Below, piece after piece: positions 54,562 through 64,000 of a DNA stretch of 64,000 nucleotides. The translations under genes and the position numbers were made by a program. The number at the start of each line of letters is the position of its first letter. Within the stretch, counting starts at the first letter, position 1. A model generated the notes under the pieces. That model had not been told where the DNA came from. It searched no databases and saw only the letters and a list, made by a program, of their open reading frames with translations. This DNA is from an uncultured Pseudoteredinibacter sp. (GTDB lineage Bacteria; Pseudomonadota; Gammaproteobacteria; Pseudomonadales; Cellvibrionaceae), in NCBI RefSeq assembly GCF_947500695.1, contig NZ_CANMSS010000002.1, positions 62,001 to 126,000 on the forward strand, read 5' to 3'.

Positions 54562-55776
54562 ATGTCTGAGTACAGCATTTTTACTTCGGAATCAGTATCC
54601 GAAGGTCACCCGGATAAAATGGCCGATCAGATTTCCGATGCCATTTTGGACGCCATTATCGCGCGTGATAAAGACGCGCGCGTAGCCGTCGAAACTTTGG
54701 TGAAAACCGGTATGGCCATCGTCGCAGGTGAGCTAACCACGAGCTGCTATGTCGATCTGGAAGACATTATTCGTGATGTGATTAAAGACATCGGCTATAA
54801 CAGCTCTGATGTGGGCTACGACGGTGATAGCTGCGCGGTGATCAACGCCATTGGTAAACAATCTGTGGATATTAACCAAGGTGTCGACCGTGCCAAACCA
54901 GAAGACCAAGGTGCCGGCGACCAGGGCCTCATGTTTGGTTATGCCACCAATGAAACACCAACGCTGATGCCAGCGCCGGTTTACTACTCGCACCGCTTAG
55001 TAGAGCGCCAAGCTCAACTTCGTAAAGACGGTGTCTTACCTTGGTTGCGTCCAGACGCAAAGTCACAAGTTACCTTGCGCTATGAAGATGGCAAACCAGT
55101 AGCCGTTGATGCAGTCGTTTTATCGACCCAGCACAACCCCGAGATTAGCCAAGAAGATATCCGTGAAGCTGTTCTAGAGAACATTATTAAACATGTTCTT
55201 CCAGCAGAGTTATTGCATGAAGACACTCAGTATCACATCAACCCAACAGGCAATTTCGTCATTGGTGGCCCAGTAGGTGATGCTGGTCTAACTGGGCGTA
55301 AAATTATTGTAGATACCTATGGCGGCATGGCTCGCCACGGTGGTGGTGCTTTCTCTGGTAAAGACCCATCCAAAGTAGATCGCTCAGCAGCTTATGCAGG
55401 CCGCTATGTTGCTAAAAACGTTGTTGCTGCTGGCTTAGCTGATCGCTGCGAAATTCAGGTGTCCTACGCTATCGGTGTTGCCGAACCAACTTCTATTTCG
55501 GTGAATACTTTTGGTACTGGTAAAGTGAGTGACGAGCAATTGATTACCGCAATTCGCGAGGTCTTCGATCTTCGTCCATACGCTATCACCAAGGTATTAG
55601 ACCTACAGCACCCAATGTATCAGCTCACCGCAGCCTACGGTCATTTTGGCCGCGAACCGTTTGAGCACAGTTACGAGTGGATAGAAAACGGCGAAAGTAA
55701 AAAAGATACTTTCACCGCCTTCACCTGGGAAAAAACAGACAAAGTGGATGCTTTAAAAGCAGCCCTTAGCCAATAA
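54562..55776 (+). CDS. metK: S-adenosylmethionine synthetase
   Basis: A 404-residue enzyme that makes SAM from methionine and ATP in the cytoplasm. All signatures are present: [31 protein letters not shown] (GDQG loop), [20 protein letters not shown] and [16 protein letters not shown]. Length is slightly above the usual 380-400. It follows the ArsR-methyltransferase gene by 68 bases and precedes ahcY by 17, so the three are probably one operon for the methyl cycle. Confidence 0.97.
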   Translation: MSEYSIFTSESVSEGHPDKMADQISDAILDAIIARDKDARVAVETLVKTGMAIVAGELTTSCYVDLEDIIRDVIKDIGYNSSDVGYDGDSCAVINAIGKQSVDINQGVDRAKPEDQGAGDQGLMFGYATNETPTLMPAPVYYSHRLVERQAQLRKDGVLPWLRPDAKSQVTLRYEDGKPVAVDAVVLSTQHNPEISQEDIREAVLENIIKHVLPAELLHEDTQYHINPTGNFVIGGPVGDAGLTGRKIIVDTYGGMARHGGGAFSGKDPSKVDRSAAYAGRYVAKNVVAAGLADRCEIQVSYAIGVAEPTSISVNTFGTGKVSDEQLITAIREVFDLRPYAITKVLDLQHPMYQLTAAYGHFGREPFEHSYEWIENGESKKDTFTAFTWEKTDKVDALKAALSQ

Positions 55777-55793
55777 TATTTGAGAGAAAAGAC

Positions 55794-57176
55794 ATGAGCG
55801 AATTTACTGATTATAAAGTTGCTGACATCAGCTTGGCCGAGTGGGGCCGCAAAGAGATTGAAATTGCTGAAGGCGAAATGCCGGCATTGATGGCTTTGCG
55901 TCGCAAGTACAAAGATTCACAACCTTTGGCGGGCGCCAAGATTATGGGTTGTATTCATATGACCATCCAAACTGCCGTACTTATCGAAACCCTAGTTGAG
56001 CTAGGCGCTGATGTACGCTGGTCATCTTGTAATATTTTCTCTACCCAAGATCACGCTGCCGCTGCTATCGCCGCAGCTGGCATTCCTGTTTTTGCCTGGA
56101 AAGGTGAAACCGAGGAAGAGTTCTGGTGGTGTATCGAGCAAACTATTCTAGCCGAAAAAGACAGTGACAAGCTTTGGGATTCCAACATCATCCTAGATGA
56201 TGGCGGCGACCTAACCCAAATGTGCCACGAAAAGTATCCGCAAGTATTGGACAGCATCCACGGTATTTCTGAAGAAACCACCACCGGTGTACACCGCTTG
56301 GTTGAGATGTTAGAAAAAGGCGAGCTAAAAGTTCCAGCTATCAATGTTAACGACTCTGTTACCAAATCGAAAAACGATAACAAGTACGGTTGTCGTCACT
56401 CTTTGAATGATGCCATCAAACGCGGCGTAGACCACCTATTAAGCGGCAAAAAAGCGCTTGTAGTAGGTTACGGCGATGTAGGTAAAGGCTCTGCAGCTTC
56501 TTTGCGCCAAGAAGGCATGATCGTTAAAGTTACTGAAATTGACCCTATCTGCGCAATGCAAGCCTGCATGGATGGCTTTGAGATTGTTTCGCCTTATATC
56601 GACGGTGTGAATACCGGCGAACTTAGCTGCATCAATAAAGAATTACTAGGCACTACCGACCTGATTGTTACCACCACAGGAAACACCAATGTTTGTGATG
56701 CCAATATGCTTCAGAGCCTAAAGAACGGTGCTGTAGTGTGTAACATTGGCCACTTCGATAATGAAATCGACACTGCTTATATGCGTGAAAACTGGGAGTG
56801 GGAAGAAGTTAAACCACAGGTTCACAAAATTTACCGCAATAAAGCTGAAAAGGATCATTTGCTGCTGCTTTCTGAAGGTCGTTTGGTGAACTTGGGTAAT
56901 GCTACTGGCCACCCATCACGCATTATGGATGGTTCTTTCGCTAACCAAGTGCTAGCACAAATTTATTTGTGGGAGCGCAAATTCGCCGATTTAATGGAAG
57001 GCGAAAAGAAAGATGCACTTTACGTTAAAGTGTTGCCGAAGAAACTGGACGAGGAAGTAGCGGCCGATATGGTTGCGGGTTTTGGTGGCGTGATTACCAA
57101 ACTAACCCAAACCCAGGCTGATTATATTAGCGTTGAAGTTGACGGTCCATTCAAGCCAGAATCTTATAAGTACTAA
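55794..57176 (+). CDS. ahcY: S-adenosylhomocysteinase
   Basis: A 460-residue NAD-dependent enzyme that splits S-adenosylhomocysteine into adenosine and homocysteine, relieving product inhibition of methyltransferases. Signatures: [15 protein letters not shown], the NAD site [20 protein letters not shown], and GHFDNEID; the C-terminal KPESYKY is typical. It follows metK by 17 bases. With metF it recycles homocysteine. Confidence 0.97.
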   Translation: MSEFTDYKVADISLAEWGRKEIEIAEGEMPALMALRRKYKDSQPLAGAKIMGCIHMTIQTAVLIETLVELGADVRWSSCNIFSTQDHAAAAIAAAGIPVFAWKGETEEEFWWCIEQTILAEKDSDKLWDSNIILDDGGDLTQMCHEKYPQVLDSIHGISEETTTGVHRLVEMLEKGELKVPAINVNDSVTKSKNDNKYGCRHSLNDAIKRGVDHLLSGKKALVVGYGDVGKGSAASLRQEGMIVKVTEIDPICAMQACMDGFEIVSPYIDGVNTGELSCINKELLGTTDLIVTTTGNTNVCDANMLQSLKNGAVVCNIGHFDNEIDTAYMRENWEWEEVKPQVHKIYRNKAEKDHLLLLSEGRLVNLGNATGHPSRIMDGSFANQVLAQIYLWERKFADLMEGEKKDALYVKVLPKKLDEEVAADMVAGFGGVITKLTQTQADYISVEVDGPFKPESYKY

Positions 57177-57230
57177 AATAAGTACCGAGCTAGGTACTAA
57201 TACAATTACTGAGCTTAGCAATAACAGCTT

Positions 57231-57260
57231 CGCTGCTTCTGTGTAAAAACAGAAGCAGCG
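57231..57260 (+). promoter_or_regulatory. perfect hairpin between ahcY and metF
   Basis: CGCTGCTTCTGT pairs with ACAGAAGCAGCG (12 bp) across GTAAAA, without a T-run. A smaller hairpin, AGTACC / GGTACT, lies at 57181-57198. They may act in attenuation, mRNA processing or stability. Confidence 0.45.
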
Positions 57261-57298
57261 ATTATCGAGCACTGTTCAAAATAAACAGGCCAAATACC

Positions 57299-58141
57299 AT
57301 GAGCAATGAGCATATTCCTGTTAGCTTTGAGTTTTTCCCACCAAAAACTCAAAAAGGAAAAGAGAAATTAAAGGCTGTACAAGAAGAGCTGGCCTTATTC
57401 CAACCAGAGTTCTATTCAGTCACCTATGGTGCCGGGGGATCTACCCGCGATAGCACCAAGGGCATTGTGTTGGATTCTATCAACACTGGCTTCGATACAG
57501 CGCCGCATCTATCCTTTGGTGGCGATGACGAAGACACCATTAAGCAGCTGCTGCAAGAATACAAAGAAGGCGGTGTAAAACGCATCGTGGCCCTGCGCGG
57601 TGACATGCCTTCCGGCATGGGCGGTGCCTCTCAGCTGGTTTATGCCAACCAGCTAGTGAGCTTTATTCGTGAGCATTTTGGCGATCACTTCCATATTGAA
57701 GTGGCGGCTTACCCAGAGATCCACCCAGAAGCACGCAGTTATAAAAAAGATATTGAGTATCTAAAAGGCAAGTTTGATGCCGGCGCCAGCAGCGCTATAA
57801 CCCAGTATTTTTATAATCCTGATTCTTACTTTTATTTTGTGGATCAGTGTCAGGCAGCAGGCATCGATCAGCCAATTATCCCGGGTATTATGCCGATAAT
57901 TAATTATCAAAATCTCGCCCGCTTTAGTGCCAATTGTGGCGCAGAGATTCCTCGTTGGATGGCTAGACGCTTAGAAGACTTTGGTGATGATCAAGAGAGT
58001 ATTATTTCTTTTGGTATTGATCTGGTATCTGACCTTTGTGAAATGCTGCTTGATAACGGCGCTCCAGGCTTGCACTTTTACAGTATGAACCAAACCCAGC
58101 CCACATCTCAAATTTTAGTGAATCTACTGGGTAGCGAGTAA
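57299..58141 (+). CDS. metF: 5,10-methylenetetrahydrofolate reductase
   Basis: A 280-residue flavoprotein that makes 5-methyltetrahydrofolate for methionine synthesis. Motifs: VSFEFFPPKTQKGKEKL at the start, YSVTYGAGGSTRDST (folate and NAD site), VALRGDMPSG, and EVAAYPEIHPEA. Length is normal. It lies 122 bases after ahcY, separated by a hairpin, and is probably the last gene of the SAM-cycle operon. A bidirectional terminator follows. Confidence 0.96.
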   Translation: MSNEHIPVSFEFFPPKTQKGKEKLKAVQEELALFQPEFYSVTYGAGGSTRDSTKGIVLDSINTGFDTAPHLSFGGDDEDTIKQLLQEYKEGGVKRIVALRGDMPSGMGGASQLVYANQLVSFIREHFGDHFHIEVAAYPEIHPEARSYKKDIEYLKGKFDAGASSAITQYFYNPDSYFYFVDQCQAAGIDQPIIPGIMPIINYQNLARFSANCGAEIPRWMARRLEDFGDDQESIISFGIDLVSDLCEMLLDNGAPGLHFYSMNQTQPTSQILVNLLGSE

Positions 58142-58142
58142 T

Positions 58143-58175
58143 AAAAAAGGCCGTTTTTAAACGGCCTTTTTCTTT
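58143..58175. terminator. bidirectional terminator between metF and the acylase gene
   Basis: AAAAGGCCGTTT pairs with AAACGGCCTTTT, with A-runs and T-runs on opposite sides, between two convergent genes. Confidence 0.9.
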
Positions 58176-58182
58176 TGGGTTA

Positions 58183-60693
58183 CTACTTATTTACCACAAG
58201 CAGTTTTATTTTATGCTTGGATTGCAAGATCTCATCTTTACTGGCCGGAATCTTCTTATATTTAAATTGAGAAAACATTTCCAACTGATCTCGATAGTGG
58301 GGATCTTCCTCACCTGCGGTATTCACAAAACCACTCTGGCCCGGCGGAATAGAATCATAGGCCTCGAAGCGATCGCCGCGAGCTATAAATAAGTTATTCT
58401 CACTGCCCCGATTCGCATACTCCGGAATCTCTACTACAGGACGCTTAGCAGCTTGCGGCACCCCTCTAAAGTTGACTCCCAGCCATTCCATTGTCGGCGA
58501 AGGAATCTTCCATGCGCTTACCGTCAAGCCCTGCTGTTGCATCAAGCGCTTCACAGCTTCGCGAAAGCTACGCTGTAATACTTGCTCGGATTGCCCAGAA
58601 AAGAAATCGTAAATAGGCTCTTGATTGGAGGCAAGCGCATCTAGATTTTTTATTAAGGCTCGCGTGCCACTGCCCACCAACATGGATGGCCCCAATTTTA
58701 CGGTCGGGTAGCCGGTGGCGCTATAGAGATAAAAGAAATCATCACCCACATCATCGTGAATCGCATTTTTTACTAGCGTACTTACGAAGTTTTCCGCTAT
58801 CGCAGCGGCCGCGGGATAGTTACCCTGCTCATCAGCTATCCAGTTCTGATCCCAAGATTCCAGGGTTTTCAACGCTGCCCTTTCGATATCATTTAGCTTG
58901 CTTTTTGATAAAGCTTTTTGCAGGTATGGTAACAAATAAGGCAGGCTAGAATCGCGATAACTAACTTTCTTATTAATAGCCCAAACTTCCTCCGGGGTGA
59001 ATGTCGCCTGGCTTTCCAACTGCTGGTTAATGTGTTGTACGCGATGTGCCCGGCCCCAGGTTAAAGGCCAAAGATCAGAGACTACCCAGTCAGCAGATGG
59101 GCGGTTATTCCAGTTACTGATGTAAGCCTGTGCCGGGTTTTCAACGCTTGGGTTTTCGCTATAAGGGCGCATACCTAACCAATCGTAAGAGCCATCGCCC
59201 GGCACGGGTAAACGAGGATCATGTCCAGCAACGCGCTGGGGATAATTACCGCCATGGGTGTAGGCGATATTGCCTTTGATATCCATGTAGTAAAAATTAA
59301 TGTTGGTAGCCACACCCTCTACCGCTTTTTTAGCATCGTGAATAGAATCTTTCTTAGAAAGTTCAATCCAGCTCAAAAGCGTTGCTAGCTCTTTACCTTC
59401 CCAAGCTCGCGCCCTACTTACTGCCACACCTTCTTCAGGTAGGTGAATCATTACCATACCTTGTGCCGACTTCCTTGCCTTTAACTTGTGATTAGCACCA
59501 CCTTTCACATGGATGGTTTCTTCCCAGCTTTGGAAGTTCTTGTATTCACCTTTGTGCCAGTATTGCTCTGGGTTTTCTGGGTTAAGTTTAAGGATGTATT
59601 CATCAACCTGATCACTTAAGCCGGCCGTACTTCCCCAGGCAATTTTATTGTTATGGGCAAACAACAATGCGGGCAAGCCCAGCAAGGTGTTTCCGGCCAC
59701 TTCAAAGTCACCACCATGCAGGCCAATTCCATTCACATAGGAAGGCAAGCTCCAACCAAATTGTGGGCCATTGAGCAAAACGCCATTAGCGCCCTCAGTT
59801 TTAGCGGAGGAAACAGACCAAAAGTTACTGGCCGGAGAGAATTCCGCGCTAACCGTAAATCCATTCTTAGCAATTAAAGTTTCAAAACTTTCAGCTATGG
59901 CAGGATCATTTGTTATACCCTGAAACTCGCCATTCTGGTTTACCGCGACGCGTGAGGTTTTGCCAACTGCTGCTAACTTATTAAGGTATTTAGGTAGCTT
60001 GTTACCCTGTAATTCGACGTCACCATCTCGAGGCACCGTAGTGGGCGAATCGTGATCCAGGAGCCATTTAGAGGCATTGAATATATCCCAGGCTTTTTCT
60101 TCGCCATGCTGATTGCGCAAGCTCTGCCATAAGGCTAGATTATCCCGCTCCGAGCTAAAATCAGAATAACGATGTGCGATTGCACCTGCAAAAATCATGG
60201 CAACATCATATGCTTGCCATTGCTTGGGTAAGAAGTCATTTTCTTTAAACTCTAGAGGTAATAGCTCATTTTTATTGGCTAACACCTCCTCTACTCTGGC
60301 ATTAAAGCCCTGGGCATAGGCTTCCAATAATGAGCGCTCCTCCGAAGCTACCTCAGCCAATTGACGCTGAACATCAGCTAGATTGTAGCTGCGACGAATG
60401 TGTTCATCTAAACTGAGATACTTATCACCTAGCACTTCTGAGACTTGCCCCAACACGGTCCTTCTTAGCATTTCCATTTGATACAAGCGATCTTCAGCAA
60501 TGGCATAGCCATAGCCATAATAAACCCCATAATTATCTTCACCATAAATATGCGGTGTACCGTATTCATCTCGAATAATTTCGACAGCTGATTGGCTAGC
60601 TTCCTTGGCAAGCTGAGGACTACTTAATTCGGGTGATCCACAAGATGAAACAAGCCCCATAGAGATTAGAGCTAGACTTAATGCACTTTTCAT
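58183..60693 (-). CDS. penicillin-acylase family lipoprotein (Ntn hydrolase)
   Basis: An 836-residue lipoprotein (VSSC lipobox, Cys18) of the penicillin amidase/AHL acylase family. EIIRDEYGTPHIYGEDNYGV is the typical mature start. The autocatalytic nucleophile is probably Ser289 in SPASNFWSVSS, which opens the beta chain after removal of a spacer; the oxyanion and Asn regions follow (LNGPQFGW, WNNRPSADW). Members cleave amides such as N-acyl amino acids, beta-lactam side chains or acyl-homoserine lactones. The substrate cannot be read here. A TonB receptor and an amidase are next to it. Confidence 0.88.
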   Translation of the reverse strand: MKSALSLALISMGLVSSCGSPELSSPQLAKEASQSAVEIIRDEYGTPHIYGEDNYGVYYGYGYAIAEDRLYQMEMLRRTVLGQVSEVLGDKYLSLDEHIRRSYNLADVQRQLAEVASEERSLLEAYAQGFNARVEEVLANKNELLPLEFKENDFLPKQWQAYDVAMIFAGAIAHRYSDFSSERDNLALWQSLRNQHGEEKAWDIFNASKWLLDHDSPTTVPRDGDVELQGNKLPKYLNKLAAVGKTSRVAVNQNGEFQGITNDPAIAESFETLIAKNGFTVSAEFSPASNFWSVSSAKTEGANGVLLNGPQFGWSLPSYVNGIGLHGGDFEVAGNTLLGLPALLFAHNNKIAWGSTAGLSDQVDEYILKLNPENPEQYWHKGEYKNFQSWEETIHVKGGANHKLKARKSAQGMVMIHLPEEGVAVSRARAWEGKELATLLSWIELSKKDSIHDAKKAVEGVATNINFYYMDIKGNIAYTHGGNYPQRVAGHDPRLPVPGDGSYDWLGMRPYSENPSVENPAQAYISNWNNRPSADWVVSDLWPLTWGRAHRVQHINQQLESQATFTPEEVWAINKKVSYRDSSLPYLLPYLQKALSKSKLNDIERAALKTLESWDQNWIADEQGNYPAAAAIAENFVSTLVKNAIHDDVGDDFFYLYSATGYPTVKLGPSMLVGSGTRALIKNLDALASNQEPIYDFFSGQSEQVLQRSFREAVKRLMQQQGLTVSAWKIPSPTMEWLGVNFRGVPQAAKRPVVEIPEYANRGSENNLFIARGDRFEAYDSIPPGQSGFVNTAGEEDPHYRDQLEMFSQFKYKKIPASKDEILQSKHKIKLLVVNK

Positions 60694-60791
60694 TTTTAAT
60701 TCCCAACTTATTTTTATATGGCTTATCGCTCAGCTAAATTATTTATGAAGTATCTAATGATGCAATACAAACAAAGTAGGTTTTTATAGCT

Positions 60792-60821
60792 AAAAAAAAG
60801 CCCAATCAAATTGACTGGGCT
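60792..60821 (-). terminator. terminator of the TonB-dependent receptor gene
   Basis: On the minus strand AGCCCA-n-TCAA pairs with TTGA-n-TGGGCT, followed by a run of eight T. It lies about 80 bases after the receptor stop. Confidence 0.85.
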
Positions 60822-60899
60822 AAATACACAACGAAATCGACTTTTTCAAAAGCTTCGACTGGCACCAAGAGGGAGAGCATTACGCCAGCCGAAGTTCTA

Positions 60900-63170
60900 T
60901 TACATAGAGTAGTTAACGGTTAGACCGTAGGTGCGTGGCGCACCCCATACACCGATACCACCAGGGCCAATAACATACTGGTGAGAAATGTAATCCTCAT
61001 CCATTAAGTTCTTACCCCATAAGGCCACTTCCCATTGCTCATCAGCTGACGTCCATGCGGCGCGCGCATCCCACAACTCATAAGCATCCAAAGTGATACG
61101 GTCATCGATGTAGTCACCGCGCTGCTCATCCGAGTAGCTGTATTCTAAACGAAAATCCATCGCGCCATTTTCCATGGGCACATTGTAGTTAAAGGATAAG
61201 TTAGAGCTATTTGGTGGCGCAGAGCGCAGACCTTTACCAGAGGCATCAACAATACCACTAGTGGTTTCAATAATTAGATCGCTAACTTCACTATCCATAT
61301 AGGCGTAGAAGCCTTTGATGTAGAAGTTTTCGGTCGGATACCAAGTAACTTCCAGCTCAGCACCCGTAATTTCAGCTTCACCGATATTGGTAGTCAAGAA
61401 AGTACCAAAACTTGAACCCGGTACAGGGCCAAAACGAACGACCTGTAGATCTTCATAATCGGTGTAGAAGGCCGTTACGTTCATGCGCAAACTGTTATCC
61501 ATAAAGTCGCCTTTAAAGCCAACTTCATAGTTTAATGCGGTTTCAGGATCTACCGGGGTAGAGGCCGAAGACTCAACACCTTGCGAACCAGCAAAGCCAC
61601 CAGACTTATAACCTTTCGATGCCGACGCAAAGAACATCATATTGTCATTCGGGAAGTACTGCATGGCGATCTTAGGAGAAAAATCGTTCCAGTCATCACT
61701 TGGATTAACTTCGAAGGCTTCAGCAATAATGTTCAAACTGCCACCAACACCGCCACAAGGCGCGAAGTTTTCAAACTGTGTGCCAATAATCGATGGATCA
61801 TTATCACGCACTAAATCACAGTTAACAGATACGGCTTTGTAATCTTTTTCATCAACGGTGTAACGCGCACCCAAGGTTAGGTGCAGCTGCTCACTGAACT
61901 CCCAAGTACCCTGCCAGTAGGCCGCATAACTGGTAGTTTCGTTACCGGTAAATGCGTATTCGTTACCAATAATTTCCTGACTGCCTACATCGGTAGCTCT
62001 AAAGCCATCGAAGCTGCCGGCTTTGGTAATACGGAAGATTTCAGTTCGATCGGTTTCTTCGGTGAAGAAATACAAACCTGCGGTGTAGTTAAAATTACCA
62101 TCAAGGTTTGATGTCCAACGTAATTCTTGAGAGAAGGTATCGATATCTTCTTTGATATCGTCCATCACTTCATCGAAAGGCAAACCTAGCGCACCAAGTG
62201 GAGCGCCCACAGAGGCCATTGACCAATCAGTTTCAGCCGTACGGAATGCAGTAATGGTGGTTAGTGTACCGGTATCGAATTCGATATCACCCTGCAAGCT
62301 AATACCGCTAGCTTCACGCTCTGAATAACCATCACGTGATGCCGCATTTTGACGCGGACCAGTTACGCCATTTGCTGCCATAATGGCACTTAGTGGTGCG
62401 TTATCATTAACACCAGTGCGGCCCATATCAGCGCGGCTGTCTTCCATGGTATCTACGGAAAGCAACCAGTCTGAACTTTCAGCTTCAACACGCAATTGCG
62501 CGCGAATAGAAGTTTGATCTTCGTCTTGTAACTCAGTACCCAGTAGAACGTTATCAACATAGCCATCATGCTCACGATGGTTAACACTGATTTTACCGAA
62601 CACATTGTCACTTAAAGCGCCGCTCACCAAACCTTGATAACGCAAAATACCTTCGTTACCTACCGTCATGCCGGCTTTTAGTTTGGTTTCATCTGTCGGC
62701 TTAGCGGATACTACGTTGATAGCACCACCAATAGCGTTACGACCAAATAGTGTACCCTGCGGACCACGCAATACTTCTACACGCTCTAAGTCGAACATGT
62801 CGAAGTTAATACTGGCACCACGGCCGATGTACACGCCATCTAAAAATAGGGCTACAGAGTTGTCCAGACCGGCACCGTCATCAACCGAGGAAATACCTCG
62901 CAAAGATGGAATCGCCTGACCCGGAGAAAACTCACTGAACGATAAACCCGGAGTATGTTGAGCAATACTGCCGGCATCAAAAATATCGGATTTTTTAATT
63001 TCATCAGCGCCAAGTGCAGTTACCGCAATTGGAATATCCTGCACGTTTTCAGCGCGGTGCTGAGCCGTGACCACAACTTCTTCAATTTGTGCCAATGCAC
63101 TTAGGGAAACAGCGCTCATGGCTGTTACCGCCGCCGCGCGGCGAATTGCTACGGCTAAAGGGTGTTTCAT
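60900..63170 (-). CDS. TonB-dependent outer-membrane receptor
   Basis: A 756-residue receptor. After a signal peptide (SAVSLSALAQ) comes the TonB box IEEVVVTAQHRAE, a plug domain (PSLRGISSVDDGAGLDNSV, VEVLRGPQGTLFGRNAIGG) and a 22-stranded barrel ending in the aromatic-rich YGLTVNYSM. It belongs to the large FecA-like group of marine bacteria that import varied organic molecules, not only iron. The start at 63170 has GAGGA 7 bases upstream; the ORF itself extends 30 bases further. Substrate unknown. Confidence 0.92.
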   Translation of the reverse strand: MKHPLAVAIRRAAAVTAMSAVSLSALAQIEEVVVTAQHRAENVQDIPIAVTALGADEIKKSDIFDAGSIAQHTPGLSFSEFSPGQAIPSLRGISSVDDGAGLDNSVALFLDGVYIGRGASINFDMFDLERVEVLRGPQGTLFGRNAIGGAINVVSAKPTDETKLKAGMTVGNEGILRYQGLVSGALSDNVFGKISVNHREHDGYVDNVLLGTELQDEDQTSIRAQLRVEAESSDWLLSVDTMEDSRADMGRTGVNDNAPLSAIMAANGVTGPRQNAASRDGYSEREASGISLQGDIEFDTGTLTTITAFRTAETDWSMASVGAPLGALGLPFDEVMDDIKEDIDTFSQELRWTSNLDGNFNYTAGLYFFTEETDRTEIFRITKAGSFDGFRATDVGSQEIIGNEYAFTGNETTSYAAYWQGTWEFSEQLHLTLGARYTVDEKDYKAVSVNCDLVRDNDPSIIGTQFENFAPCGGVGGSLNIIAEAFEVNPSDDWNDFSPKIAMQYFPNDNMMFFASASKGYKSGGFAGSQGVESSASTPVDPETALNYEVGFKGDFMDNSLRMNVTAFYTDYEDLQVVRFGPVPGSSFGTFLTTNIGEAEITGAELEVTWYPTENFYIKGFYAYMDSEVSDLIIETTSGIVDASGKGLRSAPPNSSNLSFNYNVPMENGAMDFRLEYSYSDEQRGDYIDDRITLDAYELWDARAAWTSADEQWEVALWGKNLMDEDYISHQYVIGPGGIGVWGAPRTYGLTVNYSM

Positions 63171-63351
63171 TATGTTGTCCTCATCATCTCGAATTATCAT
63201 TATTGTTGACAGCTCTTTGCTGAATCGTCGGCCGTCCTAGTGTCAATAACACCGCTTGGCAAAACCCCCTCCAAAATAATTTGAATAAAACACTCTGCCT
63301 GCTATTTGATGCTAGCAGCTGAGGGGGGATGCGCCATTTCTCTATGCCAAA

Positions 63352-64000
63352 CTAGCGGTTTAGGGGTTTTAGGATTTTCTCGACGCGGGCCGCAATCGCT
63401 AATAATTTGCGGTCACTACCAATGGGGCCATCAAGCTCAACAGCCATGGGCAAGCCTAGAGCCGAAACTCCTGCGGGAATGGAAATGCCGGGGCTACCTA
63501 CATTACTGGCCGGGTCCGTGTTTTGAATGTAGCTAGGGAAAGTTGCTAACAAAGCGCCGCTACCATCTTCCTTTGCCGTGACGGTTTCTTCACTGCCTTT
63601 TATAGGGCGAGCCGTCAAAGCAGTGGTTGGGAAGATTAAAGCGTCAATTTTATTGTCATCAAAAAGCTGTTGATAATAAGCCTGTAAGGCTGGTCGATGC
63701 AGCTCGATCGCCTGTTGATACTGTTCCGCACTGACAGCACCTGCAAGTGCCTGCCCTACCACTTGCTTCACATCCGGGCTTTTAATTGATTCAACAAGCT
63801 CCTCAACCGAGCTAGAAATTTCATGATCACGAAGGTACTTCGGCAACAATTGTGCGGTTTCGTGCAGCACCACAGGAAAGCTAACCTGATGATTTAACTC
63901 GGCTAATTGATTCGCTGATATTTCTACCAAGCTAATATTCGCTTGCTCTAACAAGGCCAGCGCCTTGTCGATGCCTGCCTCTACTTCGGGCTCTAAGTTT
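63352..64000 (-). CDS. amidase, C-terminal part (gene runs off the window)
   Basis: The last 216 or so residues of an amidase-signature-family enzyme. The frame is open from 63352 to the window edge (upstream codons read LEPEVEAGIDKALALLEQAN), so its start and Ser-Ser-Lys triad lie outside. DALIFPTTALTARPI and NTDPASNVGSPGISIPAGVS are typical of the C-terminal region. It lies upstream of the TonB receptor on the same strand. Substrate cannot be assigned. Confidence 0.8.
   Translation of the reverse strand, partial: NLEPEVEAGIDKALALLEQANISLVEISANQLAELNHQVSFPVVLHETAQLLPKYLRDHEISSSVEELVESIKSPDVKQVVGQALAGAVSAEQYQQAIELHRPALQAYYQQLFDDNKIDALIFPTTALTARPIKGSEETVTAKEDGSGALLATFPSYIQNTDPASNVGSPGISIPAGVSALGLPMAVELDGPIGSDRKLLAIAARVEKILKPLNR

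Noticed and set aside
1..64000. Prophage, integron, insertion sequence, CRISPR, tRNA or rRNA genes
   Set aside because: Looked for characteristic genes and repeats along the window and saw none. The repeats found are REP-like or structured elements without a transposase.

Overview
This window looks like chromosome from a marine or aquatic gammaproteobacterium of the Pseudomonadales/Cellvibrionales type. That is an inference from gene content and order: tkt-epd-pgk-fba, fpr beside a divergent LysR gene, an ArsR-methyltransferase regulator leading into metK-ahcY-metF, curli secretion genes, RND pumps and a TonB-dependent receptor. I saw no rRNA, tRNA, CRISPR array, phage gene or intact insertion sequence.

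Layout. 0-4.1 kb: a small membrane protein, a ferritin-like di-iron protein and a lipid-anchored PQQ/heme dehydrogenase, separated by three short palindromes of one repeat family. 4.1-8.2 kb: a GlsB-type membrane protein; an uncharacterised operon of two DUF1538 membrane proteins, a PII-like protein and a CBS protein; and a tetraheme cytochrome c/cytochrome b pair. 8.2-15.3 kb: an RND efflux operon and tex. 15.5-18.3 kb: a DUF4870 protein and a tandem family of four small secreted two-cysteine proteins. 18.3-22.9 kb: a beta-propeller lipoprotein, a 600-base non-coding island of structured repeats, fpr with its LysR neighbour, and an M23 peptidase. 23-28.5 kb: the central carbon operon tkt-epd-pgk-fba. 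29.3-36.2 kb: a curli locus, csgE-csgF-csgG-csgB-like, followed by two giant 722-residue curlins. 36.2-41.5 kb: an M16 peptidase pair, a serine hydrolase, a cupin and a Rieske-type protein. 41.5-46.7 kb: a CusBA-type metal efflux operon. 47-53.3 kb: an ECF sigma, a membrane partner, a VWA lipoprotein, TonB, an M56 sensor and a BlaI repressor. 53.5-58.1 kb: the S-adenosylmethionine cycle operon. 58.2-64 kb: a penicillin-acylase-like lipoprotein, a TonB-dependent receptor and the 3' part of an amidase gene.

Most interesting signals: (1) two dispersed elements (19619-19788, 46771-46949) share a 40-base core but have locus-specific terminal inverted repeats and a helix whose sequence changes while its pairing is kept; (2) beside the first lies a 150-base tandem duplication with paired compensatory changes and conserved AGGA hairpin loops; (3) TonB-box-like motifs occur in the sigma-factor partner and the VWA lipoprotein, next to TonB and an M56 protein; (4) the ECF sigma gene has no ATG/GTG/TTG start that includes region 2.1, but has a strong ribosome binding site placed for a CTG start; (5) a doubled 16-bp dyad precedes blaI, and a 24-bp dyad precedes the ArsR-methyltransferase gene; (6) the giant curlin pair; (7) the DUF1538-DUF1538-PII-CBS operon.

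One-base stop/start overlaps (TAATG) recur in at least six gene pairs, so translational coupling is common. Where a better ribosome binding site marks an internal start, I moved the gene start and said so.
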